Positions 7,359-15,753 of a DNA stretch of 37,983 bases are shown piece after piece; positions within the stretch are counted from its first letter, which is position 1; each line of letters begins with the position of its first letter. This stretch comes from Streptomyces tateyamensis. Lineage in GTDB: Bacteria > Actinomycetota > Actinomycetes > Streptomycetales > Streptomycetaceae. The stretch lies in NCBI RefSeq assembly GCF_003205575.1, contig NZ_PYBW01000030.1, positions 1-37,983 on the forward strand, written 5' to 3'. A program made the translations under genes and the position numbers. The notes beneath the pieces were generated by a model, which was given only the letters and a program-made list of their open reading frames with translations, did no database searches and was not told where the DNA came from.

Positions 7359-8896
7359 CCACCGAGACGGTCCCCACCCGCACGTACTTCGGGTGGCAGC
7401 AGGAGAAGGTCGCCTTCCTCTTCGGACTCAGCGTCCAGCGAGCCGCCATGGTCGGCGGCGCCGTCCTCGCGACGATCTGGCCGTTCGCCATCTCGTACGT
7501 GCGGGCCGGCATCGTGACTTGGCCCCTCTCCCTTCTCCTCTTTCTACTCGCGTTCGTCCGGATCGCCGGCCGCACAGTTGACGAATGGGCGGTCGCCTTC
7601 GTGTCCTTCGAAATCCTTCGCTTCCGAGGGCAGAATCGTTTTCTCTCCGGCGCCTTCGCACCACGCAAGGCCGGGACGGGCGAGCCGAAGATGGACCTGC
7701 CCGGCATCCTTGCCCCGCTGACAATCCTCGAAGCGGACGGCGGCAGCGGCGACCCGATCGCAGTGATCCACCACCAGCTCGACCGCACGTTCACGGCGGT
7801 CGCCCGGGTTCGCTTCCCCGGCATCGGCCTGGTCGATTCCCAGCGCCGCGAGCAGCGAGTGGCCAGCTGGGGCGAGCTGCTCAACAGCCAGTGCACGGAG
7901 GGCAATCTGATCATCCGGATTCAGGCGCTCCAGCGCCTGGTCCCGGAGTCCGGCGCCGCGCTCCAGCGCTGGCACACCGACCACGTCGCCACCGACGCTC
8001 CCACCATCGCGGTGGATATCACCAAGTCGCTGCTGTCCACCGCAACCCTGGCCACCAGCCAGCGGGAGGCGTACCTCGCGTTCACGATGGACGCCACCCG
8101 CGCCGCCGGCCCCATCAAGGCAGCCGGTGGCGGCAACGCCGGAGCTGCCGCCGTCCTGGTTCGCCACCTGCGGGCCCTGACCTCCTCGATCGCCTCCGCG
8201 GACCTCCAAGTCGAGAGCTGGCTCAACCCGCGCGAGCTGGCCGAGGTCCTGCGGACCGCCTTCGACCCGGACTCCAGCCGGATGCTCGCAGAGCGACGGG
8301 CAGCGGCCACGGCAGCCGCGTTCCGCGGGCACGAGGTCCCCTTCGAAGCAGGGGTGGACCCGGCAGCGGCAGGCCCGTCCGCCGCCGAGAGCTGGCGCGG
8401 CCGGTATGAGCACGACGGCGCCGTGTCGGTCACCTACGCCGTCCTCAACTGGCCCAAGAACAAGGTCTACTCGACCGCACTGGCCCCACTGTTGGGCGAA
8501 GGTCAGTACCGCCGAGCGTTCAACCTGCACATCGAGCCCCGCGGCCCCCGCGCTGCAGAGCGCGAAGTGATGCAGGAACGCACCGCCCGCGAGGTCGCAG
8601 TCAGCATGCGGCACAAGACCGGCCAGATCATCCCGGAGCACGAGAAGCAGGCCCTCCGCCGTGCCGAGGCCCAGGACGCTGAACGGGCCGCCGGCCACGG
8701 CCTGGTCCGCTACACCGCCTACTGCACCGTCACCGTCACCAATCCCGCCGACCTCGAAGACGCCTGCGCCGCGCTGGAGGCCGACGCCAACCAGGGCCGG
8801 ATCGAACTCCAGCGCATGTGGATGGCCCAAGACGTGGGCTTCGCTCTCGGAGCGCTGCCGGTCGGCATGGGTCTGCCCAAGAAGCGGGTGGCGTGA
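7355..8896 (+). CDS. SCO6880-like conjugation protein (PrgI/VirB3-VirB4 type)
   Basis: A 513-residue protein with two close membrane helices near residues 28-66 (AAMVGGAVLATIWPFAIS and WPLSLLLFLLAFVRI) followed by a long soluble region. This resembles the SCO6880 family of streptomycete transfer loci, in which a PrgI/VirB3-like membrane anchor precedes a domain resembling the N-terminal part of VirB4. No Walker A motif is present; the ATPase motifs are in the next gene. The two genes therefore look like a VirB4 split into a membrane/N-terminal subunit and an ATPase subunit. The start overlaps the TrbL stop (ATGA) and its own stop overlaps the ATPase start (TGATG). The family call is moderately secure. 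Confidence 0.8.
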   Translation: MTTETVPTRTYFGWQQEKVAFLFGLSVQRAAMVGGAVLATIWPFAISYVRAGIVTWPLSLLLFLLAFVRIAGRTVDEWAVAFVSFEILRFRGQNRFLSGAFAPRKAGTGEPKMDLPGILAPLTILEADGGSGDPIAVIHHQLDRTFTAVARVRFPGIGLVDSQRREQRVASWGELLNSQCTEGNLIIRIQALQRLVPESGAALQRWHTDHVATDAPTIAVDITKSLLSTATLATSQREAYLAFTMDATRAAGPIKAAGGGNAGAAAVLVRHLRALTSSIASADLQVESWLNPRELAEVLRTAFDPDSSRMLAERRAAATAAAFRGHEVPFEAGVDPAAAGPSAAESWRGRYEHDGAVSVTYAVLNWPKNKVYSTALAPLLGEGQYRRAFNLHIEPRGPRAAEREVMQERTAREVAVSMRHKTGQIIPEHEKQALRRAEAQDAERAAGHGLVRYTAYCTVTVTNPADLEDACAALEADANQGRIELQRMWMAQDVGFALGALPVGMGLPKKRVA

Positions 8897-10386
8897 TGTT
8901 CCGCCGACGTACCGCCGACCTCCCCGTTCTCGACCTGACCGAAGTGCTCGGCCGACCCGCCCCGGTCGTACTCAAGTCTGCGGCGGGGAAGAAGCCGAAG
9001 CAGCGCCGGGAACCGGTCGCGCCCCGGCGCGGCTATGCCCGCCCGTACGCCGGTCGCGCGCCCAGGATGCCAGCCGCCCCGGTGTTCAGGGGCAGCACCG
9101 GTCAGGTCCAGGGCCTGTACCCATGGCTGTACGGGGCCTCTATGCCCCCGGCCGGCGCCTACATCGGCGTGGACTGCCTCGCTGGCGGCGCCTTCTCCTG
9201 CCATCCGATCGAGTGGCTGCACCGCGGACTGATCACCAACCCGAACCTGCTGGTGACCGGCGTGCCCGGCACTGGCAAGTCAGCCACGGTCAAGGTTCTC
9301 GCGACCCGGCTCGCCGCCTACGGCGTGCGCACCTTCGTTCTGGGCGACATCAAGAACGAGTACGCGCCGCTGGCCAGGGCATTCGGCGTGGAGCCGGTCG
9401 AACTCGGACCCGGGCTCAGGAACAGGCTCAACCCGCTGGACGCTGGGCCGCTCGGCAGCAACCTGCCCACCGACCCGGAGGAACTGCGGGAGCGCCTGGA
9501 CGAAGTCCACCGCCGCCGGATCACCCTGCTCTCCTCCCTGCTGGTCATGCGGCTCGGCCGCAACCTGACGCCTACCGAGGAAGCTGCTCTCTCCCTCGCC
9601 ATCCAGCACGCCTCCGGCCAGGCCACCGGCGCCAGCCACCTCGTAGACCCGACGATCCCGCAGGTCTGGGCCCTTCTGCGCGACCCGCTGCCCGAGATGG
9701 CCGAGGACCTGCGAGTCCGCGACGCCGACGTGACCGAACTGCGGGAGATGATCCGTCCGGCCGCCGACGCGCTCGGCAACATGGTCCGTGGCAGCCTCTC
9801 CGGCCTGTTCGACGGGCCGACCACCGTCCGACCCGACTTCGACGCGCCGATCCAGACCGTTGACCTGTCCCGGATCGACGGCCGCGGCGACGAGACCGTG
9901 GCCATGACCCTTGCGTGCGTGTCGAGTTGGGGCCAGGCCGCGATTGACGAGCCCGGCGGCCCCGTGCGCCTGGTCGTCCGCGACGAGCTGTGGCGCGCGA
10001 TGCGCGTCCCGGCGATGATCCGCAAGCTGGACTCAGACCTGCGACTCTCCCGTGCTCAGGGCACGATCCAGGTCCTAAGTACCCACCGCCTGGCGGACTT
10101 TGAGGCTGTCGGCGCCCAGGGTTCAGAGGAAGTCAGCATCGCCAAGAACCTGATCGCATCCTGCGACGTGCGGATCTGCCTGCGCCAGGACACCGCGCCC
10201 CTCGCGATGACGCGCGACGCGATCGGCCTCACTGACACGGAGTGCGCACACATCGCCAGCTGGTCAGGCGAACAGATCGGCCGCGCGATCTGGAAGATCG
10301 GCAGGAACTCCAGCCATGTGGTCCAGACCATTCTGAGCCCGGCCGAGCGCCAGCTGTACTACACCAACGAGCGGATGGCTGTGTGA
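8896..10386 (+). CDS. VirB4/TraC-like ATPase of the transfer apparatus
   Basis: The ATG at 8896, overlapping the previous stop as TGATG, gives 496 residues. Walker A is GVPGTGKS at residues 122-129 and Walker B is near residues 356-362 (RLVVRDELW). Other AAA-type features include ASWGQAAID before Walker B, the sensor-like IQVLSTHRLADFEAVG, and SCDVRICLRQD near the C-terminus. These are the hallmarks of VirB4-class secretion ATPases, which power assembly and substrate passage at the inner membrane. There is no membrane segment, fitting the idea that the preceding SCO6880-like protein tethers it. It sits directly before the coupling-protein gene, separated by one base. Confidence 0.9.
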   Translation: MFRRRTADLPVLDLTEVLGRPAPVVLKSAAGKKPKQRREPVAPRRGYARPYAGRAPRMPAAPVFRGSTGQVQGLYPWLYGASMPPAGAYIGVDCLAGGAFSCHPIEWLHRGLITNPNLLVTGVPGTGKSATVKVLATRLAAYGVRTFVLGDIKNEYAPLARAFGVEPVELGPGLRNRLNPLDAGPLGSNLPTDPEELRERLDEVHRRRITLLSSLLVMRLGRNLTPTEEAALSLAIQHASGQATGASHLVDPTIPQVWALLRDPLPEMAEDLRVRDADVTELREMIRPAADALGNMVRGSLSGLFDGPTTVRPDFDAPIQTVDLSRIDGRGDETVAMTLACVSSWGQAAIDEPGGPVRLVVRDELWRAMRVPAMIRKLDSDLRLSRAQGTIQVLSTHRLADFEAVGAQGSEEVSIAKNLIASCDVRICLRQDTAPLAMTRDAIGLTDTECAHIASWSGEQIGRAIWKIGRNSSHVVQTILSPAERQLYYTNERMAV

Positions 10387-10387
10387 G

Positions 10388-12196
10388 ATGGCCGCCTCGA
10401 ACTCCACCGTCGCCCGGCGGCCGGTGCTGGACGGCCCGTCGGACTACCTGATCGTCCTGCTGATCATCGTAGCGGTCACGGTCACCGCGGGGACCTGGGC
10501 TACCGGCCAGGTCGCCGGGCTGATCACCCACGCAGCCTGGCCCGCCGTCCCGTTCGGCGACGCCTTCGCCGTCGCCAAGCAGCTCCCTCACCACCTGGAC
10601 GATCCGAGGTCGGCCTGGCCCGAGCCGGTCCGCCGTGACCTGCCTGGTCCGGTCGGCTTCGCCGTCGCCAGCGTCATCGTCGCCTCCGCGATGGCCACGG
10701 CGGGCGCCTTCGCCCTTCGCCGTCTGAACCGCAGCCGGTCGGTGCGCGGCTTCGCGTCCGCCACGCAGCTGTCGAAGACCCTTTCCACCGCGGCCGTCGT
10801 GAAGCGCGGGACCATCGTCCGGCCCTCCCTCAAGGGCCGCCGGTTCACCGCCGACGACGTCGCGGTGCAGCTCGGCCGAACCATGGCCGGAATGCTGCTG
10901 TGGGTCTGCGTCGAGAACTCCGTGCTGATGCTGGCCGCCCCGCGACAGGGAAAGACGAGCCAGGTGATCATCCCCTGGATTCGGGCCTGGCACGGCCCGA
11001 TGCTGGTCACCAGCGTCCGCGGCGACGTGCTCGACGCGACCGCGCTGATCCGACGCGGACTCGGCCCGACGCTCACGATGGCGCCGACCGGCATGGTCGA
11101 TTGGCCGGACCAGGTGCAGTGGTCACCTACCAGCGGCTGCGAGAACTTCGGCAAGGCCATGCAGCGGGCCGACCTCATGGTCAAGATCGGCAAGAGCGAG
11201 ACCACCGACTCAAGCGGCGCCGGTTTCTTCGGTGCCACCGCGACAAGCTTGTTGGCCGGCTGGCTGCATGCCGCAGCGATCACCGGCCGCAGCATGGCGG
11301 ATGTCCTGCGCTGGGGCTTCAACGCCCACGTGGAGGAGCCGATCAAGCTGCTCGCCGAGTCTCGCCACGCAGAGCCAGGTGTCGCCGAGATGCTCGATAG
11401 CCTCTACCGAAACCCCGGCGACACCCGAGCGAACCTGTTCGCGACCGTCCAGACAGCCCTCACCCCGCTGTTCTCGCCGCTGGCCCGCGCGACCTTCGTC
11501 CCCAACGCCGGCAACGGCATCGACATCGAGGACTGGCTGCGCAGCAACGGCACCATCTACCTGCTGGTGGACAAGGAAGAGGCCACCGCACTCGCCCCGC
11601 TGATCTCCGCCTTCGTCTCCGAGGTCTTCGGCACCGCCAAGCGCCTCGCCGACCGCTCACCCGGAGGCCGACTCGACCCGCCGCTGGGAGCGCTGCTGGA
11701 CGAGGTCGCCAACATGTCGCCGCTGCCCAACCTCCCCGATCTGATGAGCTTCGCGGGCGGTTCGGGCATCTACGTTGTCGCCGTCCTCCAGAACATGGCG
11801 CAGGCCCGCAAGACCTGGGGACGCGACGGGGCGGAGATGCTCTGGGGCAGCTCCACCGTCAAGATCGCCCTCGGCGGTCTGGGCGGCGACGAGCTCGAAG
11901 AGTTCTCCAAGCTCGCCGGGATCTACCGCGAGTCCCTGACGACCTACCAGAGCGGCAGCCACGGAACCACCATGCAGACCACCCTCCAGGACCGTAAGAC
12001 CGTCACCCCGGACGAGATCCGCACCCTGGACGAGGAGCGGCGCGAGGCCCTGGTCATTCACGCCACCACCCCCATCACCAAGGTCCGCATGCTGCGTCAC
12101 TACGAAGGACCCGACCGCAAGGCGTACGAGGAGAGCATCGAGTGGTCGCGGCGCTACCGCGCTGGCGAACTCGACCCCCACGAGGTCGCCGCGTGA
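10388..12196 (+). CDS. VirD4/TraG-like type IV coupling protein
   Basis: This 602-residue ATPase would bring the DNA substrate to the transfer channel. Two N-terminal membrane segments lie at about residues 18-40 (DYLIVLLIIVAVTVTAG) and 95-112. The cytoplasmic domain carries Walker A APRQGKTS near residues 184-191, the typical IIPWIRAWHGPMLVTSVRGDV stretch, Walker B LGALLDEVANM near 434-440, and the following GGSGIYVVAVLQNMAQ segment common to the TraG/VirD4 family. Together with the VirB4-, VirB6- and VirB8-like genes this indicates a type IV secretion-like conjugation system rather than the single-protein TraB type common on small streptomycete plasmids. No relaxase is in the window. The stop overlaps the next GTG start as GTGA. 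Confidence 0.93.
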   Translation: MAASNSTVARRPVLDGPSDYLIVLLIIVAVTVTAGTWATGQVAGLITHAAWPAVPFGDAFAVAKQLPHHLDDPRSAWPEPVRRDLPGPVGFAVASVIVASAMATAGAFALRRLNRSRSVRGFASATQLSKTLSTAAVVKRGTIVRPSLKGRRFTADDVAVQLGRTMAGMLLWVCVENSVLMLAAPRQGKTSQVIIPWIRAWHGPMLVTSVRGDVLDATALIRRGLGPTLTMAPTGMVDWPDQVQWSPTSGCENFGKAMQRADLMVKIGKSETTDSSGAGFFGATATSLLAGWLHAAAITGRSMADVLRWGFNAHVEEPIKLLAESRHAEPGVAEMLDSLYRNPGDTRANLFATVQTALTPLFSPLARATFVPNAGNGIDIEDWLRSNGTIYLLVDKEEATALAPLISAFVSEVFGTAKRLADRSPGGRLDPPLGALLDEVANMSPLPNLPDLMSFAGGSGIYVVAVLQNMAQARKTWGRDGAEMLWGSSTVKIALGGLGGDELEEFSKLAGIYRESLTTYQSGSHGTTMQTTLQDRKTVTPDEIRTLDEERREALVIHATTPITKVRMLRHYEGPDRKAYEESIEWSRRYRAGELDPHEVAA

Positions 12197-12978
12197 CCCC
12201 GCGACCCGCATGGAGCGGGCGTCACATCGAGCCGCGCTCCGACGCCGACCGGCGCTGGGAATCCCGCTTCGACCGGCGCCACCACCAGGGCCTGCTCCGC
12301 CGCCCCGAGCCACCGATCGACTGCACCCTGCGGTGGAGCGGGCCGGTGCGCGGGATCGACGGCGCGCTCTACCACGCCGGCGAGGACCACACCGGCGCCC
12401 CGGTGGTCGTCGTGTTCAGCCCCGGCTACCAGGAAACCGTCCCCGCGCTGTGGCCGACGGACGACTGGGCCGACCACCGCGCCCTCACCGAGGGCCGATT
12501 CCTCCCCGTGAGCACCTGGCGGCCCTCGCGGGCCGACCACGAGGACCTGGTGCTGGCCTACCTCGTTCAACGCCCGCGCGAACTGACCGATCTCGGCGGG
12601 TGGGTGCCCGATGACACGTTCACCACCCATGCCCGCTACGGCATCTACGAGGCGATGCTGGCACTGCACGCAGACGCCGAACCGGTGACCCCCACGACGA
12701 TCGTGGACCGCGTCCGCCGGAGCACCGACGAGCTGTCCCCCCACCTTGCGCGGCTGGCCGCCGACACGATGGACACTGCCGCCTACCTGCGTCGGCTCAA
12801 AGTCACCCCGAGCACGTCGATCGAGGCACTCGACGCCGCCGTGCACCTCGTGATGGCCGACTGGAACGCGGCCTCGTCCGCCGGCCATACGAACACGGCG
12901 CACCAGCCTGCGAGATGCCCGGACACCCTCTTCCATGCCCCCCGCACCCTGCCCGCCCAGCTCCAGGACCAGACATGA
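12193..12978 (+). CDS. Protein with a DnaB N-terminal-like module, no helicase core
   Basis: The GTG at 12193 overlaps the coupling-protein stop (GTGA) and gives 261 residues. Residues 150-235 resemble the helical N-terminal domain of DnaB: HARYGIYEAMLALHADAEPV, TPTTIVDRVRR, then LARLAADTMDTAAYLRRL. The preceding 140 residues are not recognised. No Walker motifs or RecA-like core follow, so this is not a helicase. In DnaB this domain binds primase and forms the collar of the hexamer, so the protein might interact with the host replisome or with the related protein at 13799. The resemblance is read by eye and is moderate; the function is unknown. Confidence 0.55.
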   Translation: MTPRPAWSGRHIEPRSDADRRWESRFDRRHHQGLLRRPEPPIDCTLRWSGPVRGIDGALYHAGEDHTGAPVVVVFSPGYQETVPALWPTDDWADHRALTEGRFLPVSTWRPSRADHEDLVLAYLVQRPRELTDLGGWVPDDTFTTHARYGIYEAMLALHADAEPVTPTTIVDRVRRSTDELSPHLARLAADTMDTAAYLRRLKVTPSTSIEALDAAVHLVMADWNAASSAGHTNTAHQPARCPDTLFHAPRTLPAQLQDQT

Positions 12979-13802
12979 CCGAGACCGCGATCACGCCCAT
13001 CGGCAGAGTCAAGCACCGCCCGCACGCCCGGATTCGCCGTCTCCGCGGGCGCCGCGCTGACAGTGCGCCGACCACCAGCACCGACTCTGCCGCGGCCGAG
13101 GCGAACCCTCGCACCCGGCTGGTCGAGTGGCACACCATGACCGGCCCCGAGCGCATCGCAGCTTGGGGCGGCCTCTGTGACTGGGTGACCTGGCTCCACG
13201 ACCGCTACGAGCTGGCCGTCGAGTCGAGGTTGCCGCAGTGCTGGGCGGAGCACCCCGGGCTGATCGAGGAACTGTGGGCGCTCAAGGTCTGGCGGGAAGA
13301 GATCTACGGGGCCGCCCCTGAGCAGCAGGTCGGTCAGGCCGCCCGCTACTGGCATGCCGAACTGCGCACGGTGGTCGCCAACGCGTCCACCGTCTACGCC
13401 ACGGCCTGCCGCACCGGGCACCGCGGCCCCGAGTTCCGGGCCGCTGAGTCCCCGGAGCTTCAGCAACGCTGGACCGACGCCGACCCCTGGGCCGGGATTC
13501 CCGGCCGACTGCTGGCCGCCCACGCAAACACCGCCGAAGCTGGCAGCCCGGACCGCCTCACCGCAGCCCAGATGGACGACGCGCGCGCCCGCGGCCTCGC
13601 AACGCCGATCAGCCCCGGCATCCCCGAGTACGTGAGGTTCGCCGACGCCTGGTGGGCCGTCGAGATCGGCGGTGACTGGCTGCGCATCGTCAACGAGGAG
13701 CTGCTGGAGCGGCTCGAAGACGCGGCTGCCCGGATGGCCGCCGCCGATGATGCTGCCCGCCGCTACAGGGAAGCGACCACCGGAACGAGGACAACCCGAT
13801 GA
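12975..13802 (+). CDS. DUF4913-like hypothetical protein
   Basis: The ATG at 12975 overlaps the previous stop (ATGA) and gives 275 residues. A basic N-terminal 35 residues precede a Trp-rich helical domain, about residues 50-120: AAWGGLCDWVTWLHDRYEL, then LPQCWAEHPGLIEELWALKVWREEIY. This spacing of Trp, Cys-Trp and His-Pro matches the DUF4913 family, which is mostly found on actinobacterial mobile elements and has no known activity. The rest is hydrophilic and ends in a helical, Ala-rich segment that may form a coiled coil. Being embedded in the transfer operon suggests a role in conjugation or in handling transferred DNA, but nothing in the sequence identifies a reaction. Confidence 0.6.
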   Translation: MTETAITPIGRVKHRPHARIRRLRGRRADSAPTTSTDSAAAEANPRTRLVEWHTMTGPERIAAWGGLCDWVTWLHDRYELAVESRLPQCWAEHPGLIEELWALKVWREEIYGAAPEQQVGQAARYWHAELRTVVANASTVYATACRTGHRGPEFRAAESPELQQRWTDADPWAGIPGRLLAAHANTAEAGSPDRLTAAQMDDARARGLATPISPGIPEYVRFADAWWAVEIGGDWLRIVNEELLERLEDAAARMAAADDAARRYREATTGTRTTR

Positions 13803-14833
13803 CCCACCCCGATCTCGTGCTCCGCGCCGAGCAGGCCGTCATCGGTTCAGCACTGCGCGACCGCCAGCGCCTTGACGACATCGCTTACCTCACCCCGGAC
13901 CGCCTGGCCCACCCCACCCACCGTGCCGTTCTGACCGCGTTGATCGAGTCGCGTACCAGCGACCCGACGATGTCGGCCGCCCGGCTGCCCGAGCTGATCG
14001 AGCAGCGCACAGCTATCAGCGGAGTCAACGCTGACTACCTGCGTCGGCTCGCCGACGCCGCGCCGCAGCCTCGCAACATTGCCAGCTACGCCCGCATGGT
14101 TCAGGAAGCCGCTGTCCGCCGAGACCTCGCACTCCACGTTGACCGACTCCGGACGACCAGTTCGAGCCTGCGCGGTCCGGACCCGGTGCTCGACCGGCTC
14201 ACCCAGGCGATGCGGCGCACCGAGCAGGCGGTTCCGGTGGCCATGCTCAACGAGCCGGCCCCCGCGTCGTACGAGCCCCGGCCGCAGCTGGCCGGGGAGC
14301 AAGACGTCCGGGTCGAGGTTCGCCTTGAGCGTCAGGACACCGTGCTCGCGGATCTTCTGCAGCATCCCGAGCAGGTCCGGGAGGTCAGCGGCTGGCTGTA
14401 CCCGGAGGTGTTCGAGGAGGGTCCGCGCCGCGAGGTCTACGAGGCCATCGTGGTCGTCGCCGAGCGGGGAGAGCCTGTCGATCAGCTGACCGTCGAGTGG
14501 GAGGTCTACCGGCAGGACCCGCAGACATACGAGGTCAAGGTGGAGGTGAGCGTTGAGGAGCGCCCCGACTACCTCACCCGCCTCGCCACCACGGCTGTTG
14601 TCGTTGGTGCCGCAGTCGAACTCTCGGGCGAGATCATGGCTGAGGACATTCGGGCGAAGCTTGCCACCGACTTCGGCAACATCGACGCCACCACCCGCAT
14701 GCCCGGGGTGGAACCCAAAGCAAGCTTGGACGTCAGGGCGACGGCGGTGGCCCCGCGAGTGGAGCCGGCACCGCTCCTGCAACCGCCGCCAGTTCAGCAG
14801 ACTCCCACCATCCAGCCGAACATCCGGCCGTGA
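13799..14833 (+). CDS. Tandem DnaB N-terminal-like domain protein
   Basis: The ATG overlaps the previous stop (ATGA); the product has 344 residues. Residues 4-115 resemble a DnaB N-terminal domain: VLRAEQAVIGSALRDRQRLD, HRAVLTALIESR, then ADYLRRLADAAPQPRNIASYARMV. After a linker, residues 170-275 repeat a similar pattern: DTVLADLLQHPEQVREVSGWL, REVYEAIVVVAERGEPVDQLT and ERPDYLTRLA. A Pro-rich tail ends the protein. There is no helicase core. Two such modules in one chain, plus a third in the protein at 12193, suggest these proteins assemble with each other or with a replicative helicase or primase. This is inference from domain resemblance only. Confidence 0.6.
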   Translation: MTHPDLVLRAEQAVIGSALRDRQRLDDIAYLTPDRLAHPTHRAVLTALIESRTSDPTMSAARLPELIEQRTAISGVNADYLRRLADAAPQPRNIASYARMVQEAAVRRDLALHVDRLRTTSSSLRGPDPVLDRLTQAMRRTEQAVPVAMLNEPAPASYEPRPQLAGEQDVRVEVRLERQDTVLADLLQHPEQVREVSGWLYPEVFEEGPRREVYEAIVVVAERGEPVDQLTVEWEVYRQDPQTYEVKVEVSVEERPDYLTRLATTAVVVGAAVELSGEIMAEDIRAKLATDFGNIDATTRMPGVEPKASLDVRATAVAPRVEPAPLLQPPPVQQTPTIQPNIRP

Positions 14834-14844
14834 GGGGGTCTGCC

Positions 14845-15096
14845 ATGATCAACGCTAAGAAGCCGGGCCTGCTGGCCGACCTCAGCCACGTGGCGATGGA
14901 CGCCGCACTTGGCGATGGCACCGCGGAGTACCTCAGCGAGACGATCCGCGACTTTGTTCGGCTCCGGGGGAGCTGGTGGATGTTCGACCGGGCCGGCTGG
15001 TGGGAGGTCACCCGAGCCGACGTCGCTGATGGGCTGGACCTCATGGCGGAGAACATGCGTCTCGCTGACCTAGCCGTGCGGCGCAACACCGGCTGA
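14845..15096 (+). CDS. Small hypothetical protein ending the transfer operon
   Basis: The ATG at 14845 is preferred because GAGGGGG at 14832-14838 is well placed before it; a GTG at 14830 overlapping the previous stop would add five residues. The 83-residue product is soluble, with an N-terminal amphipathic helix and a Trp-rich centre (GSWWMFDRAGWWEVTRADV). No family is recognised. It follows the tandem DnaB-N-like gene with almost no gap and precedes a hairpin at 15115-15155, so it is probably the last gene of the conjugation operon. Confidence 0.55.
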   Translation: MINAKKPGLLADLSHVAMDAALGDGTAEYLSETIRDFVRLRGSWWMFDRAGWWEVTRADVADGLDLMAENMRLADLAVRRNTG

Positions 15097-15114
15097 TCAG
15101 AGCCGCAGTCATCA

Positions 15115-15155
15115 GCCCGGCGAACAGCGCGTCACACGAGCACTGGTCGCCGGGC
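15115..15155. terminator. Hairpin between convergent operons, possible bidirectional terminator
   Basis: GCCCGGCGA at 15115-15123 is exactly complementary to TCGCCGGGC at 15147-15155, with a 23-base loop. It lies in the 105-base gap between the end of the rightward transfer operon and the end of the leftward biosynthetic-like operon, where a shared terminator is expected. The stem is short and the loop large, so the assignment is moderate. Confidence 0.45.
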
Positions 15156-15201
15156 GCGACGTGTGCTTCCCGTTGCCAGCAGCCCGGTGGAACTTCACTC
15201 G

Positions 15202-15753
15202 TCAGATGTAGTCGATGAAGTCGCTCCCGGCGTGCTCGATGTAGGCCGTTGAGCCGGTCTGTGCCGCGCGAGCAACCTCGCGGAGCCGGTCCATGCTGCG
15301 GGGGTTGAGGACAGTGGCCCACTGCTCGACCGGGCGGGCGTCCCACTCGCTGTGCTCGTCGGGGTCGAGCCGGATGGACGCGAGCTGCTCGGGGCGGAGA
15401 GCGCCGCCATCGAAGATCAGCCCGAACTTGTTCGCCGGCCAGGTCGGCTCGGGTGGGAGGAAGTGGACAGCGAGCAGCCGACCGCACGCCAGTGTGAGGC
15501 CCGTCTCCTGCTCGGTCTCGCGCACCGCGGTTCCGCGCGGGGTCTCGCCGGGGTCCATCTGGCCGCCCGGGTACTGCCAGATCTGTCCCTTGTCGGGTTT
15601 GTAAACCGAGGAGTTGAGCAGGACCGGCTGGCCCTGCTCGTCAGTGATGTAGAGGGAGGCGTACGCGGTCGCCCGGGGAAGGGTGGCGATGAACTCTTCG
15701 GGCGGGAGCCAGTTGCCGCGCTCCGGGTCGGGTTCGGGCAGGAAGCTCTCCAT
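15202..15753 (-). CDS. NUDIX hydrolase, last gene of the leftward operon
   Basis: The ATG at 15753 overlaps the kinase stop (TGATG) and gives 183 residues. The Nudix box spans residues 64-86: GQMDPGE, then TPRGTAV, then RETEQETGL. Compared with the consensus GX5EX7REUXEEXGU, the first Glu of the EE pair is Gln (residue 82), so one metal ligand is altered while Glu79 and Glu83 remain. Nudix enzymes cleave nucleoside diphosphates linked to another group; substrates include ADP-ribose, NDP-sugars and oxidised nucleotides. Beside glycosyltransferases and a SIR2-like protein, an NDP-sugar or ADP-ribose substrate is reasonable, but the box alone does not say. It is translationally coupled to the preceding kinase. 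Confidence 0.85.
   Translation of the reverse strand: MESFLPEPDPERGNWLPPEEFIATLPRATAYASLYITDEQGQPVLLNSSVYKPDKGQIWQYPGGQMDPGETPRGTAVRETEQETGLTLACGRLLAVHFLPPEPTWPANKFGLIFDGGALRPEQLASIRLDPDEHSEWDARPVEQWATVLNPRSMDRLREVARAAQTGSTAYIEHAGSDFIDYI

Noticed and set aside
10388..12196. TraB/FtsK-type single-protein transfer
   Set aside because: The protein has TraG/VirD4 features and stands with VirB4-, VirB6- and VirB8-like genes, so a type IV secretion-like apparatus is the better reading.
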